DNA of 64,000 nucleotides from Polynucleobacter sp. AM-25C3 (GCF_018882335.1 NZ_JACVOS010000006.1:1-64000), one strand, 5' to 3'; shown: positions 39,225 to 47,144, counted from the first letter of the stretch. Notes: generated by a model from the sequence alone, not told the origin. Made by a program: numbers and translations.

Positions 39225-41603
39225 TTATTCAGCCTTAGAATCGAGCTCTTGGGCAACGATTACATCCTCGAGGGGCGCTTCATCAGCGTGAGCCTTCTTA
39301 TGATGAAGGAGATCTTCAATTTGCCCATACATTTTTAAAGCAAATGGGTGCATGGTCTCACGTGGTCCAGCTATGCCCATGACTAGCTTGAGCGCTTTCT
39401 TTTGAGCGTCAGCAGTATGAAGAAGAATTGGTAATGAGTCGATTGCTAATTTAGGCTCAAAGTCGACTATTAACGCTTGCTGATGAACAATCTTCACGAT
39501 ATCCTCATGATCCATGTCTGGAAATAACTTAGAGTGACCTAAAGCGATCAACTCACGCTCTAATCTTGTTCTACGAACGTAACCACGAGCATCATTTAAT
39601 AAATGCAAGATTCGGACTACCCCTTCAGCCAGGCCACCTTTATCCACAAGAGCCAATGCATTGTGAACTTCAGGCATTTGACGAACATCAACCATTGAGT
39701 GTTTAGGTAAACCAGAATCTTTGGGGCTAATGATGGCTTTAATCAACGGAGAGGTATAGATGGAGAAGAAGCTAGTTTCCGTCATGGAATCACGCATGCT
39801 GCGGTAGAGATTGAGCTGAGTCTCGATTAATTCACTGGCAACTTTTTCTGCCATGATGAAGGGATTATCTTTGCTGGCGGGCTTTCTCTCTTGGGTAATA
39901 GATTCCGCTGCCTTATCTAACATCGGCATGATGGGATTCTTATCAGAGAACATGACTCGTTGTGTTCGCAGCGGATGAGATTCACGCATCAAGGCTGCAG
40001 TTTCAGGGGTTGACATATTTTGAATCGCGGGACGGACAAAGCGGTCGTATATTTCAGTATTGATATTAGACATCTGAGCTACTTCGGTAAACAACTCCTC
40101 ATCATCCCTGCCGTCACCTAAAGCTAAAATATCACCCATTCCACGTGGCTCAAAACGAATATGAACACGATCTTCTTCATCGTCCAATTTCATTTCATAC
40201 AGTCCTGGTGATAGCGCTTCAATCGCCCGCACAGTGTCGGTAATCGCTACGTGTTCACGACCAGCAATTTGACTAGAGACAAAAATGCCTAGATGCCCAA
40301 TGGAGTCATGCAACATATACACAATTCGCTGACCTCGAGCTTTGATCTCTTCTACGCTGGCGTATAAGTCAGGAATCCAATTTAATGCCTGCTGTGGCGG
40401 CGTAATATTGTCACCGTGGGATGCAAACACAATAATGGGAGATTTGATTGCCTTGAGATCTACTCGCTCCATTCCCAGAATAGCTTCACCAGTCGCTAAC
40501 TTATTACCAATAAATAAATTATCAAGAATCCAACGCATCTCAGCTTCAGTCATGAAGCAATATCCGCCCCACCACTTTTCAAAATCCAAGAATCGTTGAG
40601 CTTCCGTATCTACATTGGAATATAAGTTGTAATATTTTCCAAAAAAACTATTACCTGGATTTAAGGCCTCAAAATTAGCTACTAAATTTGCGCCATCAAA
40701 CAAGCCATTGCCCATATCCGCCAGCATTAAGGCAGACATTGCACCACCGCGCATACCACCGGTATAGCGCATTGGGTTATCCCCAACCTTGCCCGCCCAA
40801 TAAGACATTGGGGAGCCATTGAGCACAATTGGGCCCATCAGATCAGGAACTGCCGCAGCCAATAACATGGCCGCCCAACCACCCTGGCAATTGCCAACCA
40901 CAATGGGTTTTGGTGAATGGGGGTGTTGCTCAACAATATGTTTTAAGAATACGATTTCAGCATCACGAACATCAACAATCGTTTGAGTGGGTTCTGGCAT
41001 TGGCCTAAATGCAACAAAGTACACCTGATGACCATCCGCAAAAGCCTCGCCCACTTGACTATCAGGCTTGAAACCACCAATACCTGCACCGTGACCAGCA
41101 CGTGGGTCAATAATCATGACTGGAGCGCGCTTCTCATCAATCACAACACCCTTTGGTGGCTTAATCTTCAGCAATAAGTAATTCACAGGCGTGCTTAAGT
41201 CATGCCCATCAATGATGACTTCGTATCCAAAATCTAAAACTGGTGGCATGCCTGATTCAACATGATCTAGATATACATTGCCACGCTTGCGTAGCGTTTC
41301 AAAAACCATCGCACTACGCTGAGTAGAGTCAGTTAAGTATTCCCGCCACATACCCCATAGGGCAGTCGGCTCTGAAGCCATCAGTTCAGTTGCTTTTTCT
41401 TTGGTTTTTTCTAAAAGATTTTCAATCTTTTTGGATTCAGTGAGCATGACCCCCTGAAGCTTTTGATTATGTATGGAGCTTAGCTCTGAAATCTTATGTA
41501 AGGATTGCTTTTGTCCTTGACGAGATAGTTGAGCGGCCTGCATATTCTTTTGGAGAATATTTCTATAAGAACTCATGGGACTGTATTGGCTAAAATTAAA
41601 CAT
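39225..41603 (-). CDS. DUF3141 protein, PHA-synthase-like alpha/beta hydrolase
   Basis: This large (792 aa) protein has a helical, phasin-like N-terminal region (about 1-110, rich in Gln, Lys and Glu) and then an alpha/beta-hydrolase fold. The nucleophile elbow reads VVGNCQGGWAAMLLAA with Cys239, the G-x-C-x-G form known from class I/III PHA synthases rather than a serine lipase box. The probable Asp lies in FASHGDNITPP and the His in DSIGHLGIF. A further C-terminal region of about 300 residues is characteristic of DUF3141. A role in polyhydroxyalkanoate metabolism is suggested by the motif and by the phasin nearby. Function is not established. Confidence 0.88.
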   Translation of the reverse strand: MFNFSQYSPMSSYRNILQKNMQAAQLSRQGQKQSLHKISELSSIHNQKLQGVMLTESKKIENLLEKTKEKATELMASEPTALWGMWREYLTDSTQRSAMVFETLRKRGNVYLDHVESGMPPVLDFGYEVIIDGHDLSTPVNYLLLKIKPPKGVVIDEKRAPVMIIDPRAGHGAGIGGFKPDSQVGEAFADGHQVYFVAFRPMPEPTQTIVDVRDAEIVFLKHIVEQHPHSPKPIVVGNCQGGWAAMLLAAAVPDLMGPIVLNGSPMSYWAGKVGDNPMRYTGGMRGGAMSALMLADMGNGLFDGANLVANFEALNPGNSFFGKYYNLYSNVDTEAQRFLDFEKWWGGYCFMTEAEMRWILDNLFIGNKLATGEAILGMERVDLKAIKSPIIVFASHGDNITPPQQALNWIPDLYASVEEIKARGQRIVYMLHDSIGHLGIFVSSQIAGREHVAITDTVRAIEALSPGLYEMKLDDEEDRVHIRFEPRGMGDILALGDGRDDEELFTEVAQMSNINTEIYDRFVRPAIQNMSTPETAALMRESHPLRTQRVMFSDKNPIMPMLDKAAESITQERKPASKDNPFIMAEKVASELIETQLNLYRSMRDSMTETSFFSIYTSPLIKAIISPKDSGLPKHSMVDVRQMPEVHNALALVDKGGLAEGVVRILHLLNDARGYVRRTRLERELIALGHSKLFPDMDHEDIVKIVHQQALIVDFEPKLAIDSLPILLHTADAQKKALKLVMGIAGPRETMHPFALKMYGQIEDLLHHKKAHADEAPLEDVIVAQELDSKAE

Positions 41604-41680
41604 TGCTGCCTCTCGCTGGATCGAATCTTCGTAGTTGACCTATCAGTCTAGTTATCATGCGTGTCAACTTCATGTAAGTT

Positions 41681-41689
41681 TTGTGACAA
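41681..41689. promoter_or_regulatory. TTGTSACAA palindrome upstream of the DUF3141 gene
   Basis: TTGTGACAA, a 9-base palindrome with a central S, lies 78 bases before the DUF3141 start. Perfect copies also occur at 45493-45501 and 46662-46670, all between genes of the storage cluster. It may be a common operator. Confidence 0.35.
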
Positions 41690-41708
41690 TTCGGGTATAG
41701 CTGATGAT

Positions 41709-42263
41709 TTAAGCCGTGGAATTGGTAGCTATATACATCTTGGCATCGTCTTCATCAGTATGTAATTCGTAGCCTAGATGACGCATCAACACCAACATAT
41801 CGTGATTCTCTTTAATTACGAACCCATAAATTTCAGATAAGCCATTTAATCGCGCACAATCCAATATTCCCTGCATCAAATGGGATCCAATGCCTTCATG
41901 ATGGTAATCATCACTTACCGATAGAGAAAATTCACCTCTAGTGCTATTTGCATCACGAACATATCGTGAAATACCAACCAAACTTTCTGTGGATTCACCC
42001 TCCTGCCTAATGAAAGCAGCCAGGGCAAAATCATTGGGATTTGACGCGTGAATAATTTGCTCTAGCAAATCCTCAGGCAGGGTTGACATTGCGTGGGCAT
42101 ATCTAAAATATCGACTTTGAGAAGATAAATGTTGAAATAAATCTAACACTGCCTCCCGATCATCTGGTGTGATAGGCCTAATCTCATACTCTCCACCATG
42201 AACCAGTGACCACTTCTTGATGAAGCTCGATTGCAATGCGTTGTTAATCGATATTGTGTCCAT
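41709..42263 (-). CDS. GNAT family N-acetyltransferase
   Basis: A 184-residue GNAT protein. The acetyl-CoA binding region is 'SDDYHHEGIGSHLMQGILD' (motif A, Q/RxxGxG/A form as HHEGIGS). The N-terminal 'YEIRPITPDDREAVLDLFQHLS' and 'QSRYFRYAHAMSTLPEDLLEQ' resemble the GNAT domain fused to acyl-CoA synthetases (protein lysine acetyltransferase Pat type). A protein-acetylating role on acyl-CoA enzymes is possible given the acetyl-CoA neighbours but unproven. It lies 5 bases after the CoA transferase B gene. Confidence 0.85.
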   Translation of the reverse strand: MDTISINNALQSSFIKKWSLVHGGEYEIRPITPDDREAVLDLFQHLSSQSRYFRYAHAMSTLPEDLLEQIIHASNPNDFALAAFIRQEGESTESLVGISRYVRDANSTRGEFSLSVSDDYHHEGIGSHLMQGILDCARLNGLSEIYGFVIKENHDMLVLMRHLGYELHTDEDDAKMYIATNSTA

Positions 42264-42268
42264 TGTCT

Positions 42269-42937
42269 TTAATCCCCCTCCAAATCCATTTCATGAATAT
42301 CTTCTGAAATAATCAGATGCGTACCGGTTGCTGTAATGACTTGATCTACCGTTACTCCTGGAGCCAGCTCTCTTAATACCAAACCCTCAGGCGTAGGCTC
42401 TATGACTGCCATGTCAGTCACAATCAAGCTTACTGGGCGAGTAGCGGTAAGCGGCAAGGTGCATTCCTGAACAATTTTGTGCGCACCCTTAGCGGTATGT
42501 TGCATGGCGACAACCACTTTTTTAGCGCCAGAAACCAAGTCCATAGCACCACCCATTCCGGGTGCCATCTTGCCGGGAATCATCCAATTAGCCAATTTTC
42601 CTTGTGCGTCTACTTGCAGACCACCAAGAACCGTCATATCTAAATGTCCGCCGCGAATCAATCCAAATGAGAAAACAGAATCAATTCTTGCGGCCCCTGG
42701 TATCGCCATTACTGGAGTGCCTCCAGCATCGGTTAAATCATCATCCTCCATACCCTCAGGAGGACGCGCTCCAAGTCCAATGAGGCCATTTTCTGACTGC
42801 AAAAAGACGGTCATATTTTTTGGTAGGTAATTGGCTACTTGGGTAGGCAGTCCTATTCCCAAATTCACCAACATGCCGTCCGATAATTCCTTGGCAACAC
42901 GCCTGGCAATTATTTCATTAGGGGAAAGTGTAGTCAT
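42269..42937 (-). CDS. scoB: 3-oxoacid CoA-transferase subunit B
   Basis: The beta subunit of a family I CoA transferase (ScoB/AtoA type), 222 residues. Signatures are LGIGLPTQVANYL near residue 27 and the active-site FLQSENGLIGLG with the catalytic Glu49. It would transfer CoA between succinyl-CoA or acetyl-CoA and 3-oxoacids such as acetoacetate. Its partner alpha subunit immediately upstream is frameshifted in this sequence, so activity depends on whether that frameshift is real. It ends with 'TGTHLIISEDIHEMDLEGD'. Confidence 0.93.
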   Translation of the reverse strand: MTTLSPNEIIARRVAKELSDGMLVNLGIGLPTQVANYLPKNMTVFLQSENGLIGLGARPPEGMEDDDLTDAGGTPVMAIPGAARIDSVFSFGLIRGGHLDMTVLGGLQVDAQGKLANWMIPGKMAPGMGGAMDLVSGAKKVVVAMQHTAKGAHKIVQECTLPLTATRPVSLIVTDMAVIEPTPEGLVLRELAPGVTVDQVITATGTHLIISEDIHEMDLEGD

Positions 42938-42951
42938 GATTAATTGCTTTC

Positions 42952-43615
42952 CTAGTGGTGCTTGTGAGGCATTGAAATCAGTTCGGTCACAATGGCTCCG
43001 GGTGTGATGACATCATTTGGAGAAATCATGCCAACGGGAACAATTTCATTGGCCTCACACAACACTACCTTGGCAGCCATTGCCATGACTGGGTTGAAAT
43101 TGGTCGCAGTGAGTTGATAGGCCAAGTTACCGAGATAGTCAGCTTGATGTGCGTGGATAAGTGCAAAATCTGCAAATATCGGCAGCTCTAATAACCAATC
43201 CTCCCCATCAATATCGATGACTCGCTTACCCTCTTCAACTAGTGTGCCGATGCCAGTCTGGACCAATACGCCCCCCCAAACCAAATCCTGCTGCACGTAT
43301 CCGTTCCGCTAAATTGCCTTGAGGCACTAAATCAACAGTAATGTCTTTGCTAAACATTTTGGCCTGGGTTTCTGGATTTAAGCCAATGTGACTAGCAATG
43401 ACGTGCTTTACTTGGCCGGTGGAAATCAGTTTTCCAATGCCATAGTTTGGCTTACCCGTATCGTTAGCTATAACGGTTAAGTTAGATGTGCCAGCCGCTA
43501 CCAAAGCGTCGATCATGCGATGGGGGGAGCCGATTCCCATAAAGCCACCAATCATTATGGAGGCGCCATTAGGGATAAGCTCAACTGCTGCTTCAACTGA
43601 AATTGCTTTTTTCAT
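42952..43615 (-). pseudogene. scoA: 3-oxoacid CoA-transferase subunit A, frameshifted
   Basis: Two overlapping frames together make a full alpha subunit of about 220 residues. The first (43615 down to about 43271) has MIGGFMGIGSPHRMIDALV, 'VIANDTGKPNYGIGKLI' and LAERIRAAGFGLGG. The second (about 43277 down to 42952) continues VLVQTGIGTLVEEGKRVIDI and ADFALIHAHQADYLGN. The break lies at a run of seven C on the plus strand (G7 in the gene, 43271-43277); six would restore one frame. Possible causes are a sequencing error, a recent mutation, phase variation or slippage. The remaining sequence shows no other damage, so if real the event is recent. Confidence 0.9.
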
Positions 43616-43621
43616 AATGAA

Positions 43622-43939
43622 TTACTGTTCTTCCGCATGGTGATGACCCAGATTAAGTCTTTGAAAAATCTCTTCCTCTAAGGGGCTCTTCCCATCAGGA
43701 ACACCATGCTCTGCTCTCAACTGATGTATGTGCCCTCTCAGTAGGATGAGGCCTTTTAAGGTGGCTAACTTATAAAAATGCTCATGATCATCCGGTAGAT
43801 TTTTTTCTAAGAGTTCATCAACAACATCGACTCGCTCAAGATCGACATTTAAAAAATAAGCCAATCTCACTATCTCCTTATTAAGCTCATGAATATCTTC
43901 ATTTAATCGCAGATCTTCTAATGCACTTTCGGGAAGCAT
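43622..43939 (-). CDS. Hypothetical 105-aa charged helical protein
   Basis: From ATG 43939 this frame gives MLPESALEDLRLNEDIHELN, continuing through VDVVDELLEKNLPDDHEHFY, KLATLKGLILLRGHIHQLR and ending in GHHHAEEQ. It is acidic and helical with no signal peptide. I do not recognise a family. The start is 2 bases after the fabI stop and its stop 6 bases before scoA, so it belongs to the operon. His-rich tail residues could bind metal, but that is speculation. Confidence 0.7.
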   Translation of the reverse strand: MLPESALEDLRLNEDIHELNKEIVRLAYFLNVDLERVDVVDELLEKNLPDDHEHFYKLATLKGLILLRGHIHQLRAEHGVPDGKSPLEEEIFQRLNLGHHHAEEQ

Positions 43940-43941
43940 GG

Positions 43942-44697
43942 CTATGCCACTGCATGGCAACCGCCATCCACATAAATCGTTTGCCCTGTCATACCACTAG
44001 AGCCATCGTCACATAGGAAGGCCGTTAAATTAGCAACCTCCTCCGTGGTGACCAACCTACCTAAGGGTGCTTTTTCAATAGCATGCTTCATAAGGGCATC
44101 AAATTCTTCAATACCAGAGGCGGCACGGGTCAGGATGGGGCCTGGAGATACGGCATGAACGCGGATCTTTTGTGGCCCCAATTCCAATGCCATGTATCGA
44201 ACCAAAGATTCTAGCGCCGCTTTTACCGGACCCATTAAGCCGTAATGAGGAACCGCTTCGTCAGCACCGATGTAAGTCATCGTTACCATGCTCCCCCCAT
44301 CCATCATATGCGGAAGGCATAAATGGGCAATCTCCGCAAATGAATGGCAGGAGACTGCCATAGCCCTAGAAAAGCCCGCACTAGAGCTATCAATGACCTT
44401 GCCATGCAAATCTTCTAAAGGAGCCCACGCGATGGAGTGAACGATAAAATCAAATTTACCAAGACGTGTCGCTGCTTCATCAATGAAATTTTTTAACTGC
44501 TCAGGATCTTCCACATTGCAAGGCTGAACGGAAATGTCCACCGCTAATAAACCCGGGGAAACAATGTCATAAGCTTTTTGGTTAAGGCAAGAGGCTGTTA
44601 CAAATGCGCCATCTTCACCCAGTTTCTTGGCAACAGCATATGCAATGCTCTTGTCATTAGCTACCCCAAAAACAATTCCTTTTTTACCCTTAAGCAT
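43942..44697 (-). CDS. fabI: Enoyl-[ACP] reductase, FabI type
   Basis: This 251-residue short-chain dehydrogenase-like enzyme has the FabI N-terminus MLKGKKGIVFGVANDKSIAY and 'HSIAWAPLEDLHGKV'. The active-site Tyr152-(x6)-Lys159 is in HYGLMGPVKAAL. It reduces enoyl-ACP with NADH in fatty acid synthesis. ATG 44697 has GGGA about 7 bases upstream and fits the family start; a longer frame to 44799 is unlikely. It is the first gene of the minus-strand run that reaches ackA. As it lies in a storage/low-oxygen cluster it may be a second, specialised FabI; a housekeeping copy elsewhere is assumed. Confidence 0.9.
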   Translation of the reverse strand: MLKGKKGIVFGVANDKSIAYAVAKKLGEDGAFVTASCLNQKAYDIVSPGLLAVDISVQPCNVEDPEQLKNFIDEAATRLGKFDFIVHSIAWAPLEDLHGKVIDSSSAGFSRAMAVSCHSFAEIAHLCLPHMMDGGSMVTMTYIGADEAVPHYGLMGPVKAALESLVRYMALELGPQKIRVHAVSPGPILTRAASGIEEFDALMKHAIEKAPLGRLVTTEEVANLTAFLCDDGSSGMTGQTIYVDGGCHAVA

Positions 44698-44724
44698 CTT
44701 CATTTCCCGAAAAATTACCAACGG

Positions 44725-44775
44725 TTCATATTGCAGGTGCAATATGACAATATGAAGGCTGATTAAGCTAATCAG
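44725..44775. promoter_or_regulatory. Clustered dyads and tandem repeat upstream of fabI
   Basis: Three structures overlap here: the inverted repeat TTCATATTG (44725-44733)/CAATATGAA (44748-44756), the tandem 8-mer CAATATGA (44740-44747 and 44748-44755), and the palindrome CTGATTA-AGC-TAATCAG (44759-44775). They lie 28-78 bases before the fabI start codon, where operators are expected. Confidence 0.5.
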
Positions 44776-44785
44776 ACATGCTCTA

Positions 44786-44799
44786 TTGACCCAAATCAA
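44786..44799. promoter_or_regulatory. FNR/Anr-like box upstream of fabI
   Basis: TTGACCCAAATCAA matches the FNR consensus TTGAT-N4-ATCAA with one mismatch. Centred about 95 bases before the fabI start, it could activate the operon under low oxygen if transcription starts near 44751. Confidence 0.45.
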
Positions 44800-44801
44800 A
44801 C

Positions 44802-44825
44802 GCCCCAGTCATTTCTAACTGGGGC
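44802..44825 (-). terminator. Hairpin downstream of the phasin gene
   Basis: GCCCCAGT (44802-44809) and ACTGGGGC (44818-44825) form an 8-bp GC-rich stem with an 8-base loop, 35 bases after the phasin stop. On the minus strand a T-containing stretch (GTTTGATTTG) follows. It is a likely terminator of the phasin gene. Confidence 0.6.
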
Positions 44826-44860
44826 CATAGACCTAAAGCCGACAACTAATGCTAAGTGAA

Positions 44861-45409
44861 TTACTTTTTAGCAGCTACACGCTTAGTAGCAGGTTTTTCA
44901 ACAGCAACATCTGTTCCAGCAATCTGATGAATTGCTTGGTCTGCATTGTCAATGGCATTATTTACTAACTTGCGACCCTCTTTAAATGCTTTGGTACCTG
45001 CATCAGATATATCGCGCACTACTTTCGCCAATTTATCGCCACCAATAGGCATCTTCTGCTCAGCATCATCGAGCCAGTCAGATAACGAATCTCGCGCCTT
45101 ATCTAAATGCTTTTCAGCCTTGTCAGCAACATCATTACTCAAGTTATTTAATAAAGTTTTAGCTTTTTTATGGTAAACAACCATTCGTTTTCTGGCTTCT
45201 ACAGCAGCACTCTTTTGCAGCTCATCCAATTGCTTTAAGTCATTCTGGGCAGCGCTCTTAGCCAAATCCATTGCATGTGTCACATGAATGCGCAACTCTT
45301 CGGCATGGTATTCGCCTAACTGTTTTGCTGTATCCAATAATTGATGTGAAAGCGAAAATAGCTCTTCTGCTTTTTGTTTATTCCACTCATGCATATCGAT
45401 CTTTTTCAT
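44861..45409 (-). CDS. Phasin family protein
   Basis: This 182-residue protein is almost entirely helical with long amphipathic heptads (KAEELFSLSHQLLDTAKQLG, KSAAQNDLKQLDELQKSAAV) and ends in a Lys/Ala tail (EKPATKRVAAKK). It fits phasins, which coat polyhydroxyalkanoate granules. The Lys-Ala tail recalls phasins or PhaM-like proteins that also touch DNA. An AAGGAG ribosome binding site precedes ATG. The gene stands alone between a terminator and a region with a TTGTSACAA palindrome. Confidence 0.8.
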   Translation of the reverse strand: MKKIDMHEWNKQKAEELFSLSHQLLDTAKQLGEYHAEELRIHVTHAMDLAKSAAQNDLKQLDELQKSAAVEARKRMVVYHKKAKTLLNNLSNDVADKAEKHLDKARDSLSDWLDDAEQKMPIGGDKLAKVVRDISDAGTKAFKEGRKLVNNAIDNADQAIHQIAGTDVAVEKPATKRVAAKK

Positions 45410-45492
45410 TTACTGCTCCTTATATTGAGGGTCAATAGATCCGTCTAATTCAACAACAATTTGACTTAATATAAGGTTTTTTCATGACAGTA

Positions 45493-45501
45493 TTGTCACA
45501 A
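45493..45501. promoter_or_regulatory. TTGTSACAA palindrome upstream of the phasin gene
   Basis: TTGTCACAA lies 84 bases before the phasin start codon, in the 144-base gap between the phasin and SRPBCC genes. It is a perfect copy of the motif at 41681-41689. Confidence 0.35.
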
Positions 45502-45553
45502 AACAAATATTTATTCAGTCTTGGGACTACCTCCAATGATCAGAATGGAGGAT

Positions 45554-46147
45554 CTACAAAATAGTAGATTTTTTACAATCTGAATTTGGATCAGGCTTCT
45601 GCTGTGATGCGCGCTCAGCCATTAGCTCAAAACGCCTAGTGGCACTATTTTCTAGAAAATGCTTAATCAAAAAAAGTGGAATAGCTGTCTCCAGCTCAAA
45701 AGTAGCGTGGTGCTTAAAACGCGTGCCATTTTTCTCAGGCTCAATCACCCAACTCCCTTTATAGGCCTTGGCATCTCCTTCAAGCTGAGTAAATTCGAGT
45801 CGTCTGGGTGACACCTCTGAAAACTCAAGAATTGAGCGTAGGTTAATGGGGAAAAATAATACCCTCTCCTCTACGACTCTCTCGACTTGAACCTTATTGC
45901 CGACACGATCAATGACCTTTGACTCTCTGATTCCCGGAATAGTTTTGGCGCCCTCATAATCAGTTAAAAACGCATAGGCCTCACACTCGTTAACAGGTGC
46001 AATATAACTTGCTTGAACTTGAAAACCGGCGCCAGATCTACCTACAAAAACCTGTAAATCATAGGGAGTAGGCTCAGCTGCAACACAATATGTTTGAATA
46101 ATTGCCAGAAGAAGTGAGCAAATAATCCCTTTAGCAAAAATAATCAT
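45554..46147 (-). CDS. Exported SRPBCC (cyclase/dehydrase-like) protein
   Basis: From ATG 46147 the 197-residue protein has a signal peptide (MIIFAKGIICSLLLAIIQTY ending CVAAEP) and an SRPBCC domain (about 30-180) with 'AYAFLTDYEGAKTIPGIRES', 'ERVLFFPINLRSILEFSEVS' and 'FKHHATFELETAIPLFLIKH'. The fold binds hydrophobic ligands. The export signal suggests a periplasmic lipid- or quinone-binding role, not proven. Its placement beside phasin and the HU-like gene is notable. A longer frame to 46216 would lose the signal peptide position and is unlikely. Confidence 0.75.
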   Translation of the reverse strand: MIIFAKGIICSLLLAIIQTYCVAAEPTPYDLQVFVGRSGAGFQVQASYIAPVNECEAYAFLTDYEGAKTIPGIRESKVIDRVGNKVQVERVVEERVLFFPINLRSILEFSEVSPRRLEFTQLEGDAKAYKGSWVIEPEKNGTRFKHHATFELETAIPLFLIKHFLENSATRRFELMAERASQQKPDPNSDCKKSTIL

Positions 46148-46297
46148 CAATGCTCCGAAGTGTTTATTGTGGCTTTGATTTTGAAGGTCTATTGTGACTA
46201 TTTGAGGGCACTGCAATGGGCTGAAGCTTCACCAATCAGTTTGATTAAACTAATCCACTGCCAAAATGATCCGCCACCCAACTCTCCCAACCGAATA

Positions 46298-46582
46298 TCA
46301 AAGTGACTTGCTATTCACAGCATCTTTAAATGCTGAGCCCGCTCTAAACTTGACTGATCTGGAGGCCTGAATCTGTACCGAGGCACCAGTCACCGGGTTT
46401 CGACCCATCCTCGCACTACGCTCACAAGGGGCAAAAGAGCCAAAACCAATGATTTGAACAATTTCATCGTTTGAAACGCTATGTATCACATGCAGGATGA
46501 AAGAATTTAAAACACGCTCGGCTGCAAGCATTGAAATATCTGCGCCTGCTGCAATTTTCTCAATTAATTCAACTTTATTCAT
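46298..46582 (-). CDS. HU-family DNA-binding protein
   Basis: This 94-residue histone-like protein starts at ATG 46582 with MNKVELIEKIAAGADISMLA. It has the family core 'EIVQIIGFGSFAPCERSARM' followed by GRNPVTGASVQIQASRSVKF. It differs from housekeeping HupB by the CERSARMGRNPVTG arm with Cys and by a short Ser-rich tail, so it is a divergent paralogue. It would bend or coat DNA; a local role, for example in gene control or nucleoid-granule contact, is possible. Confidence 0.88.
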   Translation of the reverse strand: MNKVELIEKIAAGADISMLAAERVLNSFILHVIHSVSNDEIVQIIGFGSFAPCERSARMGRNPVTGASVQIQASRSVKFRAGSAFKDAVNSKSL

Positions 46583-46661
46583 ATCAATGTAGATCAATTC
46601 GTTTATTTATGAATGAAATTTAGCATGAATAAATTACAAGAAAAAATTACGCATCATCTAA

Positions 46662-46670
46662 TTGTCACAA
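46662..46670. promoter_or_regulatory. TTGTSACAA palindrome upstream of the 139-aa ORF
   Basis: TTGTCACAA lies 54 bases before ATG 46725, between the HU-like gene and the orphan ORF. It is the third perfect copy of the motif in this cluster. Confidence 0.35.
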
Positions 46671-46724
46671 TGGAATGCAAGAATACGCACATGCCTTGGC
46701 TCCACAAAATGAAGGAGTGCCTAG

Positions 46725-47144
46725 ATGCAATACCAAATCATCCCATTAGAAATTGGCTCCATTGTCGATAGAGAAGTCTTCCAAAACAGCAATATGGAAA
46801 TTAAATGCGGTCTAGTTTGGAAGCTAGGCTCTGTGGTCACCGATTTCAAACCTAGTTTTTTAAAAAATTATGATCCGGATATTGGCATCTGCATTGCTGA
46901 TATTAAAGGCGCTCATATTAGCGAAACCTACAATGGTGAAAAGGTCATCTATTTTTCACAAACTGTTCCAGAAGCAATGGAAGAGGAGCTCACCGATATC
47001 TTTTACGGTATTTCAAGAAAATTCTCCGGCCCCTATCAAGATATTTTTCAAGATTTAGAATGGCAATTGGTTCGATCAGAATCTTTTATATTTGGGCAAC
47101 TGGAAGTGAAAGAAATAAAAGATCCCTACTTGTCTTACAAGTAA
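46725..47144 (+). CDS. Hypothetical 139-aa protein
   Basis: This frame has a good AAGGAG ribosome binding site and encodes a soluble protein, MQYQIIPLEIGSIVDREVFQ to KDPYLSYK. Predicted strands alternate with short helices (CGLVWKLGSVVTDF, DIGICIADIKGAHI) and no signal peptide or membrane segment is seen. I do not recognise a family. It is the first plus-strand gene after a long minus-strand region, preceded by a TTGTSACAA palindrome. Confidence 0.75.
   Translation: MQYQIIPLEIGSIVDREVFQNSNMEIKCGLVWKLGSVVTDFKPSFLKNYDPDIGICIADIKGAHISETYNGEKVIYFSQTVPEAMEEELTDIFYGISRKFSGPYQDIFQDLEWQLVRSESFIFGQLEVKEIKDPYLSYK

Noticed and set aside
43271-43277. Programmed ribosomal frameshift in scoA
   Set aside because: The shift needed is +1 on a G run without a recognisable stop or stimulatory hairpin, and CoA transferases are not known to use recoding; an error or mutation is more likely.
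45461-45474. FNR box upstream of the phasin gene (TTGACTTAATATAA)
   Set aside because: Only one half-site fits; the second half differs from ATCAA at three positions.
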